A program made the translations under genes and the position numbers. Below the pieces are notes generated by a model. That model did not search any database. It saw nothing but the letters and a program-made list of their open reading frames with translations, and had not been told where the DNA came from. From Sequoia sempervirens (lineage: Eukaryota; Streptophyta; Pinopsida; Cupressales; Cupressaceae): a stretch of DNA of 64,000 bases. Of the stretch, positions 1 through 11,284 are shown piece by piece. The DNA lies in assembly GCA_007258455.2 (NCBI GenBank), contig VDFB02047230.1, forward strand, positions 156,647,118 to 156,711,117, written 5' to 3'. Position 1 is the first letter of the stretch; each line of letters begins with the position of its first letter.

Positions 1-955
1 CATCAGAAATTCGCACATGTTCTGCATTTTGAAGCAACCTAGTAATATGCATAGTAAATGCATCATTTTCTCTTCTATAATTCTGATTCCCTAGATGCAA
101 CTCAGGGTATACCTCATAGATGACATCCTGTCCTAATGTTCCTTTTGGATTCAATCCCCTGTATGGATAAAATCTAGCAAGTATGTATATCACATAAGAG
201 GACATGGTGAATTTCCTTGTCTCCAACACATCTCTCAGCTGCCTGTCAATCATTGCACTAATAATCCCTGCCCAGTGATAATTGATGCCCTGTTCGATCT
301 TGTTGATGACATGCACCATCCAATTCTCCAACACCCAAGTACTCTTCAAGCCAACTACCTTGCTCAACAATGTGATTGCATTATATATATCTTGTATGAA
401 CTTGATCCTGTGTAGCTGTTTAGGCAACTTGGAGAAATGAGATTTTGGATTTTCAAGCCAAGAATTGATCATCTGTTGGGCTTTGGTAGGCTCATCCTCA
501 TAGTAAGTCCTAGCCAAATCCATGTCCAAGGCACATACACATGGTAAGTCTGGCATATCAAATGCCTAGGCAATGGAAACTGGATTAAAGTTAGCCAACA
601 CTCTCCCATCAGTGCTAACAACCCTCTGAGTATCAAAGTCATAGTGTCGGGCACACTCCAATATTAGCTCATAGCACTGAACTATAGGAGGAAATCCTGC
701 CACATGAGCCAGTTTGGACTTCACCATCCCCTTGGTAGAGGTTGATAAATCCCCCTAAGCTAACCTTTCCTTGAACTCTTCATATCTCCATGCTCCTACA
801 TTAGTATCCGAGACCTCAGACCAAACTGAAGCTATCTTACTATCAAGCAACTGACTTTTCACATCCATCCTTAACCTTTCCACATCTGTAACCGAAGATC
901 CCTCTGTGTCTCCCTTGGCCTTTCCTGCCGCTGCTTTGCTTGATTCAGCCTGCAT
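1..955 (-). pseudogene. Decayed long ORF of a retroelement-like family, 5' part (left copy)
   Basis: This is the 5' portion of the minus-strand ORF seen in full at 52900-56505, from which I see no difference here. Reading starts near 955 and runs leftwards out of the window. Two in-frame TAG stops interrupt it, at 755-757 and 566-568, without a frameshift. The predicted N-terminal part has the GFPP block and the start of the section rich in aromatic and hydrophobic residues that is shared with the plus-strand copy at 16.9-21.2 kb. A splice-acceptor-like TGAATGCAG lies just before the first conserved residues, so the ATG at 955 may not be the true start. The function is unknown; see the full copy. 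Confidence 0.75.
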
Positions 956-2884
956 TCACAAAAGAGCCTCATGAGAATCCAATTATCATCCATATTCAAT
1001 CAAAGGTTAGCCTCGAAACCACAGGAAATCATTAAGATCAATCATTAATCATCAATCTTGAAAAACTAAGAAAATGAAGTAATCCGGGAAAATCCAGTCG
1101 GGGCAGAATTCAGAGAAATCTGACCCAGATGGACTCCCACTGCCAAGACATAATTCATCAAATAAATCGCTAATATAGGCAAAAGAGATGCATGATTATC
1201 ATGAAATTCATCTATTTAGTAACAAGAAATCATCATCCAACCTTTAATTCATTACTTCAACTTCGAAAATCAAACTCAATTAGAAATAGGTAGAAAACCG
1301 AAAAAATTCGGACAGTTCAGATTTCCGCGGACAGCTTGAAATTCTGGGAGTTCATCATACTTCGAGGAAATGGCAAAATCTGGGAAAATCCAGGTGCACG
1401 GAAATTCTGCGGACACCTTGTAAACTCGATGATCGTTCGACGCACAGACCATTAACCGAGTAATCATACAAACCTCCCTATTCGGATTCCACGAAGATAA
1501 ACTCAACCCTAATGAGGCAAATTTTGATTGCACATGAATTTGAACTCCTAAAACTCTCAAATGGGAGATCCCTGCAATGAAATAATGATGCCCTAAATTG
1601 GACTGTCAAACCTCTACCATGAGAGCTAGGGCAAAATCGAGATCAAACATGATTCTTCAAAGTGATGAAAATAGGGCACTCTGGGGTCTCAAATGATGTG
1701 GATAAGGTCGAGCTACACAAGACATGATGACATGACAACTCCACTAAACTTAACAACCTTGGGCCGACCCATTGAAACCCTATCTTCACGGATTATATCA
1801 GATTTCATGCCAACAAGGGCAAGGCCTTAACAGGAGCACCCAGTCCCAAGGGTATACCCAAAATTCAATCAATAAACGAGGGGATATGCAGTGCAGGCGT
1901 TAAAACCCGCAGAAAGGTGAGCTCAAACCCTAATTCGATAAACATAAAACCATGGAAAAACAAGTGAAGGCCGACCCAAATAATCATCACCAACAACTCG
2001 AAAGATTTAATCAAAGCGCAAAACAAAGGGAGAAGTCAACGACGACTTACCATGAGTTAAATCTGAATGAACTTCGAGCCCAATAAAATCAATGCAAACC
2101 AGGGTGCCCCAAATGGTGACAATATCAAACACAAATGCCCAAGGAATCCACACACAAGCATAGCAAATCCAATGACCAAAGCTCGAAATGAACACACTCA
2201 AGCTAGAGCAAATGGCAAATGAATAATGAGATCAAGAAGAGCACTAAAAGCCTTTAAATTCACTTACATTCATGCCAGAGCAGACGTACCCAAAGCATTA
2301 ATGGCCGATAAGACATATCGAGGAAGTATGGAAACCCGAGGTTGAAACGGAATTCCGAAAAAAACTGAGCCAGACGGACAATCCAGGTGAGCACGAATTC
2401 TGCGGATATCGCACCCTTCGGGACTCCGACGCAGTCCGGGAAAATCCGGGTGACCCAAAAAATCTCGGATTCATCCAAAAACCTAGATTTCGGAAAATCC
2501 GACAGTGACCAGACAATGGACCAGGACCTGGGAAAATTCGGGTGAACCGAAAAATCCTGGATTTAGGGCAAAACCCGGACTTCCATTAAAAACCAAGTTT
2601 GACCAATTCAACCTTCAGGGCAAGACCAAGGCAAGCAAGACCAACATCCCAAGACCTTAAAAGGACAAATCCAATAAAAACCAAAGGTCTAAAAGACATC
2701 CGAAATCAGAAAAGAGGGTCCCCACTCCAAGTGGGGCGTGTGTGCAAAACTATACAACAATACCCATTAGGTAGTAGACAGTTTTGTAATCATATAAGGC
2801 CTTTACGTCAATTCCCAAATTACATCCTAAAACCATATAGCATGATTTTTTGTTGTATTAATCAGGGGGATTAAAATGACATTA
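956..2884. other. Intergenic stretch upstream of the minus-strand long ORF, no gene recognised
   Basis: I find no convincing gene here. The short open frames on both strands have no family features. On the minus strand two donor-like GTAAGT sites (near 2045 and 2268) lie 1.1-1.3 kb upstream of the long ORF's acceptor-like site, each a few bases after an ATG. They could mark a 5' exon of that ORF, but this is inference. The stretch is duplicated at 56506-58434. Confidence 0.4.
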
Positions 2885-3185
2885 AAGGACCTTATTATGC
2901 CTATTTCCTTTACAATAGAATTTCTTAAACGGTCATATAATATCCTTTTCAACCTTGAAATATATAACACATTAGTTATAAACTTGCTTTAAACATGACC
3001 AATGGTGGAGTCATACTTATGGAAACTAATGACATAGTAATGGAATGATCATCATATGTCAATGCACACTCAATAATATAATTAGTAGTAAAAAAATTTC
3101 ATCTATCGCATGCCTAATAGATCTCGAAGGCAACAAGTTATATGATTAAGTACTTGTTATTTATATAGGTACTAAATTTGTTGTT
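2885..3185. repeat. Left part of repeat F (copy in contig A)
   Basis: This segment aligns closely with 45257-45520 in contig B and is repeated within the large direct repeat at 58435-58735. In contig B the same sequence runs straight on into what lies at 22180 in contig A. The segment is therefore the left flank of a host repeat that is interrupted in contig A by about 19 kb of inserted DNA. At 2900-2910 it also shows the uninterrupted target of the solo LTR at 43664-45256. Confidence 0.7.
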
Positions 3186-3924
3186 CCTATTGTACACATG
3201 CCCCGTTCGGACCTGGAACCCTCCTCTTTCCCTTTTTTCCTTTGTCGGGTCGTCTTTGCCTTTGGCTCATTTTGTGTGCCCCTAATTCTAAGCTTGAGTT
3301 GGCCACGTGGAGTAAAGTCCCCAATTTCCCTTTGGCTAGAATCACCATGCCTAAATTTTCTAAGTATTTTGTCTTTGTGGGAATCCCCTTGCGGGTTTCC
3401 CTTAATCCTTTTCCCCAGCATCCTCCAACTCCTGCAGATCCGCATTTGCGGGTCTCCCCTAGAGGGTTGCTGCTACTGCTTTGCCACTCAGTAGCGGCCA
3501 ACCTAGGACTTCTGCCTGCATGGCAGGCCCCATGATGCAGAGTAGGGAGGAAAATCCCTCAAGAAATTACAATCTCGCCAAACTCAAACAATTCTTGCTT
3601 ATTCATCCACCTTTGACTCATCATTCCCTTCACAAAGCACTTGACTCAAAACACCCAAAACTGTAATTAAGGCACAAAACCTCTTACTGAATCCTCAAAA
3701 AAACTTAAACATCATACAAATGTCTAACTCAAACCAAGGAGGGTCTTCAATAACTCTGATCTTTCATTTCCCTAAACATTCACTCACAATAGGTTCATTG
3801 GCTAGTAGTATTCCACAAGACAAAAAATAGGCATAATTCTCCAACCAGTTTGAATCTCCAAAAATAGAATACAACTTCAAGGACCCATTAAGGCCTTCTT
3901 AAACATATCAATAAATCAAGTAGG
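3186..3924. other. Stretch between repeat F and the 10.2-kb LTR element, no gene recognised
   Basis: The part from 3195 to 3540 is richer in G+C than its surroundings and is open in several frames on both strands for 90-105 codons. None of these frames has recognisable domains, and the opposing frames overlap, so I do not call a gene. The remainder is ordinary A+T-rich sequence that ends in the CTTAC target duplication. Confidence 0.4.
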
Positions 3925-3929
3925 CTTAC

Positions 3930-5126
3930 TGTAGACACATAAAAATGTCCTAAGCCTTCGAGCGTCATTTTTCTTCATCCTCGTCCTTCGATAATTGAAT
4001 AATTTTAGTTATTCAATTATGTTTGATTACATTCCTCTATTAATTAAATAATTTTTAATAATTATTTAATTAATTCACTTTCTAATATTTATTCTATCCT
4101 GACCAATTAAATAAACTAATTACATCACTAATTTCTTCCTCTTCTTCAATAGTTAAATAAATTATTATTTATTTAATTATTTTGTCATCTTTCATCTATA
4201 GTTAAATAATTACCATTAATTATTTATCTATTCATGGTCCTTTATTCTTCCATAGTTAAACAATTATTAAAATCATTTAACTATCCCGCCACTTAATAAA
4301 TAATTATCTAAATTAATTATTTAAGGTCTAATTTTATCTTCTCCATTTAATTAAATTAATAAATTTAATTAAATGTCTTTTTTCATTTTTTTTTTCAAAT
4401 AAATAATTTGAATAAATTATTTATTTTCCACTTGTCCATTTCTCTATTTTCAAATAAATAATTTGAATAAATTATTTATTTTCCACTTGTCCATTTCCTC
4501 CATTTTCGAATAAATAATTTAAAATAAATTATTTATGCACCACTTGGTCAAAGATACCCTGTCATAGCTTGCATGTCCCTGCATGTCCTTGCATGCCTAT
4601 CTTAGCTTGCATGTCTGTCATGGCCTGCATGTCTTTGCATGTCTTCCTGTCATGATTCCTCCAAGAATAGCATATTCTTGGTACATCAATTTTGGACCAT
4701 TGATCTTGGCATCTTTTCTGAGACTTAATCTCAACCATCCATTTCGTAACATCCCTCTCATGCATTCCCATCCATTGATCTTGGAATCTTTCTAGAAGAT
4801 TAATCTCAACCGTCCATTCGAATGGTTGTCTATAAAAGCAACCTTCCTTCTCTATTTTCAGGCTAACAGCTATTCTTCTCCAACTTTCTACTTATCATTT
4901 GCAGGTATTTGCACAAGTCACATTACAAATCTGAGGGCATATTTGCAAAGGGAGAAATAGGAGAGCAAGAGAATGAATCAACTACAATATGGGGAGTACT
5001 ATATTTTATTTGCTTTCATTTTGAAATCTCCATTTGTTTGTATTCTTTTGTTTGGATGAGGTTAATAGTTTAGAGGTGTTGGCTGTCACTTTATCTATCC
5101 TATTTGATTTCTAACCCCATCTCACA
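3930..5126 (+). repeat. 5' LTR of the 10.2-kb element
   Basis: The LTR begins with TG and ends with CA, and is bounded on the left by CTTAC. Its first 600 bases hold a run of A+T palindromes. Then come two near copies of a CATTGATCTTGG...AATCTCAACC block (about 4690-4742 and 4765-4815), and a TATA box (TATAAAAG) at 4831-4838. Some 300 bases follow to the end, so U3 is long and R-U5 short. Confidence 0.9.
4831..4838 (+). promoter_or_regulatory. TATA box of the 5' LTR
   Basis: TATAAAAG lies within a G+C-richer context just downstream of a duplicated upstream block. The equivalent sites are TATAAA at 13835 in the 3' LTR, one A shorter, and 60367-60374 in the right-hand copy. Confidence 0.65.
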
Positions 5127-5128
5127 TT

Positions 5129-5146
5129 TGGTGAACCTGACACTTG
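5129..5146 (+). other. Candidate primer-binding site
   Basis: TGGTGAACCTGACACTTG starts two bases after the 5' LTR. It begins with TGG, as a tRNA 3'-CCA primer site must. I did not identify the matching tRNA. Confidence 0.5.
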
Positions 5147-7858
5147 CTTTCTTGCAGAGAAATTGGTTTGTTTGTTTTGGTTGTTTTGCAGATTACAGCC
5201 AAGAATGCATGCAAAATCCCGTCATCTTCATTTGAGCACAAAAAAATAGAACCATCGAATATTTTAAAATATTTTCTGGGTTTTGTAGACCTCGTTTTCA
5301 GCTTTCCGAAACATTAAACGGTTTGAAATTTCGTTAAGATTTGAGAAAGTTATGACAATTTTACTGATTGCAGTTTTTTAAGATTTAGTTTTTCAAATCC
5401 GATTTTTCTTTTGTTTATAATATTTTTGTTTTGTAGAATTTTGCAAAATGTTTTTTGGGTTTTCAAACTCTATGTCTTAGCTTTTCATAGATATTTACAA
5501 TTTAAAGTTTTGTTTAGTTGTGAGAAAGTTATCACTATTTTTAGTTTGCTATTTTCATTCAAGTTTTTTTTGGTTTACTAATCTTTTGTTTGTAGCGTGT
5601 GGCTTTGGAATGGGGCTCCCAAAAATTGCTTCTTTTGGAGCAACAAAAAAAAAATTGAGCTTTTATTTTTATTTTTTAGTTTGCTTTGATTTCCTTTTCT
5701 TAGTTTAGTTTAGTCTTTTCATTTTCTAGTTTAGTCATTTACTAACTTTTAGTTTGGTTTTTAATCTTTTGTTCTGACTTAGTTTTTTTTGCAGCTTTCT
5801 CGTTGGTCCAAGGCATATATTGAAACTACTAATTTGTGGTTTTGCAGCTCCGTTAGTCGAAGACTCATTTCTCAAACAAGGTGTTTGTGATTTCTAGTTT
5901 AGGAACACTTCCATTGGTGCATTAAAATGAACATGTGCTTGATTTTGTCTGACTGTGCTTGAAGGTGGTAGGTGATTATGCTCTCACCTTGTGAAAACTA
6001 GGTGATCAAAAAACTAGACCCACCTTATTTTTTGTCACCCTCACGACTTAATAATCGAAGTATCCTCTCCCCTTGCACTTTCGAGTGATCCTGGGTGTAA
6101 GAGAAACAGTTATTATTTCTAGAAATGAGCCGCCTTAAGGGAAAAAGTACTCACCTTAAGGGACGACTCGACCAGTAACAGGCTAAAGCCAAGCCACTTC
6201 CAGCCGGGATATAAAATGGGTGCTTGAGGAAAGTTCAAGTACCACGAGTGCGGATGTGTCACACGGACGGAGTAGTACTCCCATAAACCCTGTTGAGCGT
6301 AACCTCTTCAGGCTAGAGTGCCACCTAATTGGTGATTAATCTCTCGCCCCATGTGTGGCCACTCGAACGGATGCCCTAACTAGACACCTTTTGTTTTAGA
6401 GGCCAACCATTTTCAGCCGTTGCTTGGTATAGTGCAGGGTACAGTATCATGCCCGAAGATACTCACTACTGACTCCCTTGAGTAGAGATAGCAGTTCTTA
6501 GGAAGTGATGACCCAAGAATCCGAAGTTGGTGTGCCCGAATGACGTTAATGAGCCGTGGAGGGGAGCCAGTGCCACCAAACTTCTAAGCTATCCGCTCTC
6601 GAGAAGGAGAGGTGTTCAGCACCAATCCGGGGTATATCGGTGGGCTATACCAAGTATACAAACCCTTGGCCTATTAGGATTGTGCTTGTCTCATTTGTGT
6701 TTGCGTACACCAAAACATTGTGCTTGTCAAGTGTTTTCTAAATTTTCAAACAATATACACAACATTCACAAATCTAGACACAAAACCTCAGCCAACTCAG
6801 ACTTTTCAATAAAACATCAAAACAATAATCTTAGCCTAGAAGTCTTATGTCAAAACCAAATCATGAAATTGCTCAAATCTTTCATTTCTTGTGTACTTTA
6901 GCTTGCATCTTACCATAGGGTCATCTTTGCAAATATTTAGCTTCATCCTTAGGCTTCCCCATTTGCATTTTCAATCATAAACCAAAAACTTAGGTCCTCA
7001 TCTCATTTTGCATATTTTGGATTAGGACAACCTTACCTCACTTTGCAAAATCTTGACTTTCAAAATTAGGTTATCATTGGACTTAGACATCATTATCTCC
7101 TTTAGTCATTATCTTTTTGTGAGATTCTTCCAACTCAAAAGTCTAGTTAGGAAGACTTATTTGTCATTTGTCCTTATCATTTAGTCTTTCAAACAAGTCC
7201 TTTGATATTCCAAAATTGAGACATAGATCAAGCATAGGGTGGTTAGGAAAACTTTTTCCAAATCATTTTAAACCTTTGCATTTGCATACCTTAGATATTC
7301 AAATCATTTTAGTCCTCACCTTGCATATCTTTAAAATCCAAAATATTGTCATCATAGTCCTCATTTGGCATCTAGAATTTGCATTGGTCATTTCCTTAAC
7401 CAACATTTTCACATTAGTCCTCACTTTCACCTTGGCATTTGACATCCTTTCTTAACAATTTATCACCTTGCATTGGTTATTTTCTTTAGGAAAACGTCAT
7501 TATCACCTTGCATTGACATCCTCCAAAAATACAAAAAATAAAAAATAAGTGTCATAACTTGTCATCATAGTCTTCATTTTCCTTTTGCATTAGTCATTTT
7601 CTTTAGACAACATTATCATATTGCATCCCTTATTGTCAAAAAAATCCAAAAAAATAGTCTTGCATTCTCATCTCTTTGCATCATCATCCTAGTCACCTTG
7701 GCTTTTGACATACTTGCATTATCATCTCTTTGCATTGTCATCCTTTATCACACAAAAAGACAAAAACATAGACTAGTGTCATACTTGCATTGTCATCATC
7801 CTCATTTGAGCAATCCCCTTTTATGGTTGAGACTGGGCTTTAAAGATAGAGAGAACAA
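5147..7858 (+). other. Untranslated leader of the 10.2-kb element
   Basis: The leader is 2.7 kb and falls into three parts. Positions 5200-5900 are T-rich. Positions 5940-6670 are clearly richer in G+C, full of short inverted repeats, and without a long reading frame. Positions 6900-7850 are a C/T-rich stretch of loose repeats built on CATCATAGTCCTCATTT and TTGCATT-like words. The middle part is present in both large repeat copies. I see no tRNA or rRNA in it. Confidence 0.6.
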
Positions 7859-10156
7859 ATGGAAAACTTTGGACAAGATTTCAATCCCAACATTGATAAT
7901 TACACTTTTGACATAAACCAACATTGGAATTTTTCCGACCCATTTCACAACATGAACATGCAATCTTCCATGAACATGCCATTTTCATCACAAAATCCTT
8001 CTGAACCATTCATACAAAGAGACGAAAACGGACGAGCATATGTAAAAGACTTAAAAGCTGCAATGAAAAATCCTGATATAGCCTCCTTTGTAGAAAAATT
8101 AGTCTTATGTGACCCTCAAAGGTATCTATCCATGCTTTTGGACCAAGGGGCTAAGTTACCATGAGGCTTTGACATAAATACTTTGAGACCTCCATCTGTC
8201 TACCCTCACCATCAACAGTCACTTAACATAAATCCTGCCATTAATTCACAACAAACATCCACTTATCACCCTTATCCTAACCTTGACAAGGGAAACCAAC
8301 TGTCCACTAGTCCATTACAAGTCTCCACGTCATATTCTAGTCCTTCACCTACCAATCCCGTCCAACTCTACATGCCTTATCAACCATCTACCAACTCATG
8401 TCAAGTTTCTACATCATACCTTATTAATCCAGTCCAAGTCTCCATGTCCTATCCTAGTCCTTCATCCATTAATCATTTTCAAGTCACTCCCTCACAAGTT
8501 GCATTTCGTCATGAAAATTCTATCACTGTCCAAAGTCAAATCCCATTGCCTAAACTTGAGGATACATGTCAAAATGAAAGCCCAAAGCATGACATTATAA
8601 CGTCACCTTCATGTCAGGATCAAGGTAGGCCATCCCATGAACCTATCTTAAAGTCTATTCAAGAAGTCATTCAAGACAATCATGACATCCAAAATATACC
8701 TACCATTGACCAAGAAGTCCAAATCCATGACAACCCCATTTTTGACCAAGACCCTACCATTGACCAAGAAATCCAAAATGATCCACTACTTGACCTTTAT
8801 GCCATTCATGATCAAACACTTGAAGACGACCCTATCCAAAATCCAAACACATCCACTTCCCAAAATTAGACACTTGCCTCCATGGGACACATAGATGATC
8901 TTACTCCAGAACAAGAGTCTTCTATGAACATATTTGTAGATGATCAAGCTATAGCTGAATTTGGTAGACTCCATGACATTGACCATAATGATGGCTTCGA
9001 CATTGACTTGCAAGCACCAATAGAATCATCTGAACCTAACATGTCACAAGATCATACCAAAGATATCAGTCAGAAATATGGCCAACATGACAATGAAGCT
9101 AAGACACTTTATCAGCTAGGGTCATCTATCTTTGTCAGAGCAGGTTTTCTTGTAGATGAAAATATTCCAAGTGACAGTGTCTACATACATCATGATGGGT
9201 TAGCATCTTGCTTTCAAAACAATAAATACCCCATCGCAAACAGAATCTGTCAGAGCATGCATTATCAAGGCAGAGGACTAGGCATACATGAGCAAGGCAT
9301 TCAAGAGCCAATACAACTTCAGACAAATCACAGACATCAAGGTCTTGGCTATTCTTTAGTTAGTGAATCAAATGATGTCAGTGGAACCTCCTCGATACTG
9401 GGGGCAACCTTTTCAGATACAAACTTCAAAATGGAGTCCATGAGAAATCCTTGTCATAAGATTGTTGCCAACACCTCGTCCACCCACACCATAGACCATC
9501 ATTCTCAACAACTTAAACCTTCCTTTTGGAACCAACAAAAACAAAAGTCTTACAAAGTCAAAAATCAAATTTCAAAGGCCATCGAATCAGACAAAAAGAC
9601 AAGTGGACAAATGAAATTAAAATGGATCCCAAAGAAAAGTGGATCAAGCAAAGAAAATATGTCAAAAGAAAAAGTTAATCAAAATGTGGAGCTGCAAGAC
9701 AAGAGGACTCCCATATATAACACATGTCCACCTCCTTCAAAATGGTCATCAAGCAAGGCATCTAAAGGTGTTGGTTCCAAATTCCATCCCTCCAAAATCC
9801 ATCATCCATCATACCGAGTTTGGAAAATAAAAAGTGATTCATCCAAACATCCAAAAAATCCATCCGTGTCTACCATCATCCACCATAATCCTACATCTCG
9901 CCTAAAGTCCAAAAATCCCATGTCACAAATCCATCGCATCTTGGCAACAACTCTTTATTATAAGGACTCTCATGGCACTCTATTGCGATGTGCATATTTT
10001 GATAAGGCCAACTCTAGTATCAGAAAGGATCACAATGACATCGATCAGTTGTATACAAGTGCTATGATCCTGACAAGACAACTTCTTCAGCAAGGTCATT
10101 ATTGGCATATCATGGCACCAATCTCTACATTGACACTGTCAGTGGAATCAGAATAG
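7859..10156 (+). pseudogene. Single long ORF of the 10.2-kb element, two in-frame stops
   Basis: One frame runs for 766 codons from the ATG at 7859, broken by TGA at 8162-8164 and TAG at 8867-8869, with no frameshift. The N-terminal 100 residues are rich in Asn, Met and Phe. A Pro/Ser/Gln-rich stretch follows, then repeated Asp-rich phrases (about residues 260-335), a basic Lys-rich section (about 560-680), and a C-terminal part. The C-terminal words DSHGTLLRC and QQGHYWHIM resemble the region before and within the zinc-binding N-terminus of gypsy integrases, so this end may be a pol relic. There is no catalytic motif. A gag-like or accessory role is possible but unproven. It is the only sizeable ORF of the element. 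Confidence 0.6.
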
Positions 10157-10258
10157 TTAGTGGTCATCTAAAGCATCCAAGCTATCCGCAAAATCAAAAA
10201 TACAAAAGAATTGAAAAAAAAAAAGTCAAGAAAATAGTAAAGAGAAAAATTTCATCCA

Positions 10259-10330
10259 ATGGTGAAAACCTGGCAAACAGGCGCCCTGGATAAGTACCAT
10301 GATGAAAACCTGGCAAACAGGCGTCATGTG
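10259..10330 (+). other. Twice-repeated post-pol motif of Tat/Ogre type
   Basis: GAAAACCTGGCAAACAGGCG occurs at 10263 and again about 40 bases later, followed by a CACTTGGGGGCAAG box. Similar motifs follow the integrase gene in plant Tat/Ogre elements, as I recall them. This supports the lineage call although pol is missing. Confidence 0.45.
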
Positions 10331-10958
10331 TAAAATAAATCATCTATGTGGACTTTTACACTTGGGGGCAAGTCGTCTCATTTTCCCATGCTTTCCTCGT
10401 GACATTTACACCCATCCATTTCATCCATATCATTCCTCCACCCATTTTCCCACCTACCTTGGTCTTGACATAAAATTGGCACACATAAATCATGTTTTGG
10501 GAAAAACTCTTGACATGTCAATCCTTTTGTCACAAACTATTCTGTCATTTCTATCATTATCCCTATACGACATAGTCTTAGAAAATCATATGACAATTCC
10601 CTTATCTCATGTCTCCCATCCTTTACCGAGGCCACCTCTCATCCTTTCATGTTTGTCACCTATCTTGGCTTTCCCTTGTCAAACGGTCTAAGGATACTCC
10701 ATCACTCCATTGTCCCAACCAAGTCATTCCAAATGCAATGAGTTTCATCCAAACAAGCACATTATCCAAAACATTACTTGAATTTGTTCCTGGCCCAGCT
10801 GCAAACCTCGATACCTTCGTCACATTATCGTCATACTCATGTTGTTTTGGGATGTGTCCTTCCCACGTCAAACAACGTTGTCATCACCTGTCAATTGGTA
10901 TTCAACTTGACTAGGGGAAAACTTTTATCATGAGACTGCAGTGGGTACCGCACGTGAT

Positions 10959-11224
10959 CCTAAAAATTAGAAAATGTCTTGAAAAGCCCTAAAAATCAGA
11001 AAATGTCCTAAAAAAAGCCCTAAAAATCAGAAAATGTCCTAAAAAAGCCCTAAAAAATTAGAAAATGTCCTAAAAACCCTAAAATCAGAAAATGTCCTAA
11101 AAAAAAAAAGACCTAAAAATCAGAAAATGTCTTGAAAAGCCCTAAAAAATCAAAATGTCCTTAAAAGACCTAAAAATCAGAAAATGTCCTGAAAAAAGAC
11201 CTAAAAATCAGAAAAAATGTCCTA
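10959..11224 (+). repeat. Minisatellite of about 30 bp in the element's 3' region
   Basis: About nine imperfect copies of a unit close to CCTAAAAATCAGAAAATGTC plus an A-rich spacer stand in tandem. The spacers vary in length from A slippage. The minisatellite sits between the ORF and the 3' LTR. Confidence 0.85.
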
Positions 11225-11284
11225 GAGAGAACACAAAAATTCCAAAAAACAGAGTCATGTCAGTCAGCATAGTCACGCCAATTC

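Larger units (their letters stand above)
1..6909. repeat. Left copy of a direct repeat of at least 6.9 kb
   Basis: This stretch is repeated in the same orientation at 55551-62439. The offset is 55550 up to about 4.2 kb, then 55536, and 55530 at the end after small indels. Up to about 4.2 kb I see no difference between the copies. Differences cluster at 4240-4440 (A+T palindromes of an LTR) and at 6000-6600 (leader). The repeat holds the 5' part of a minus-strand pseudogene, an intergenic stretch, and the first LTR and leader of the 10.2-kb element. The LTR sits at the same site with the same target duplication in both copies, so it inserted before the copies separated. The left limit lies outside the window. 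Confidence 0.95.

Noticed and set aside
3161..3535. Overlapping open frames of 94-104 codons on both strands in a G+C-rich stretch
   Set aside because: Four frames are open at once because of composition. None has family features or a plausible gene structure, so no CDS is called.
5960..6670. Leader region as a possible rRNA or tRNA piece
   Set aside because: The composition suggested it, but no rRNA signature or cloverleaf could be placed.
6527..6901. A 124-codon frame in the element's leader
   Set aside because: The other large copy changes length and frame here through indels and substitutions, so it is not conserved as protein.
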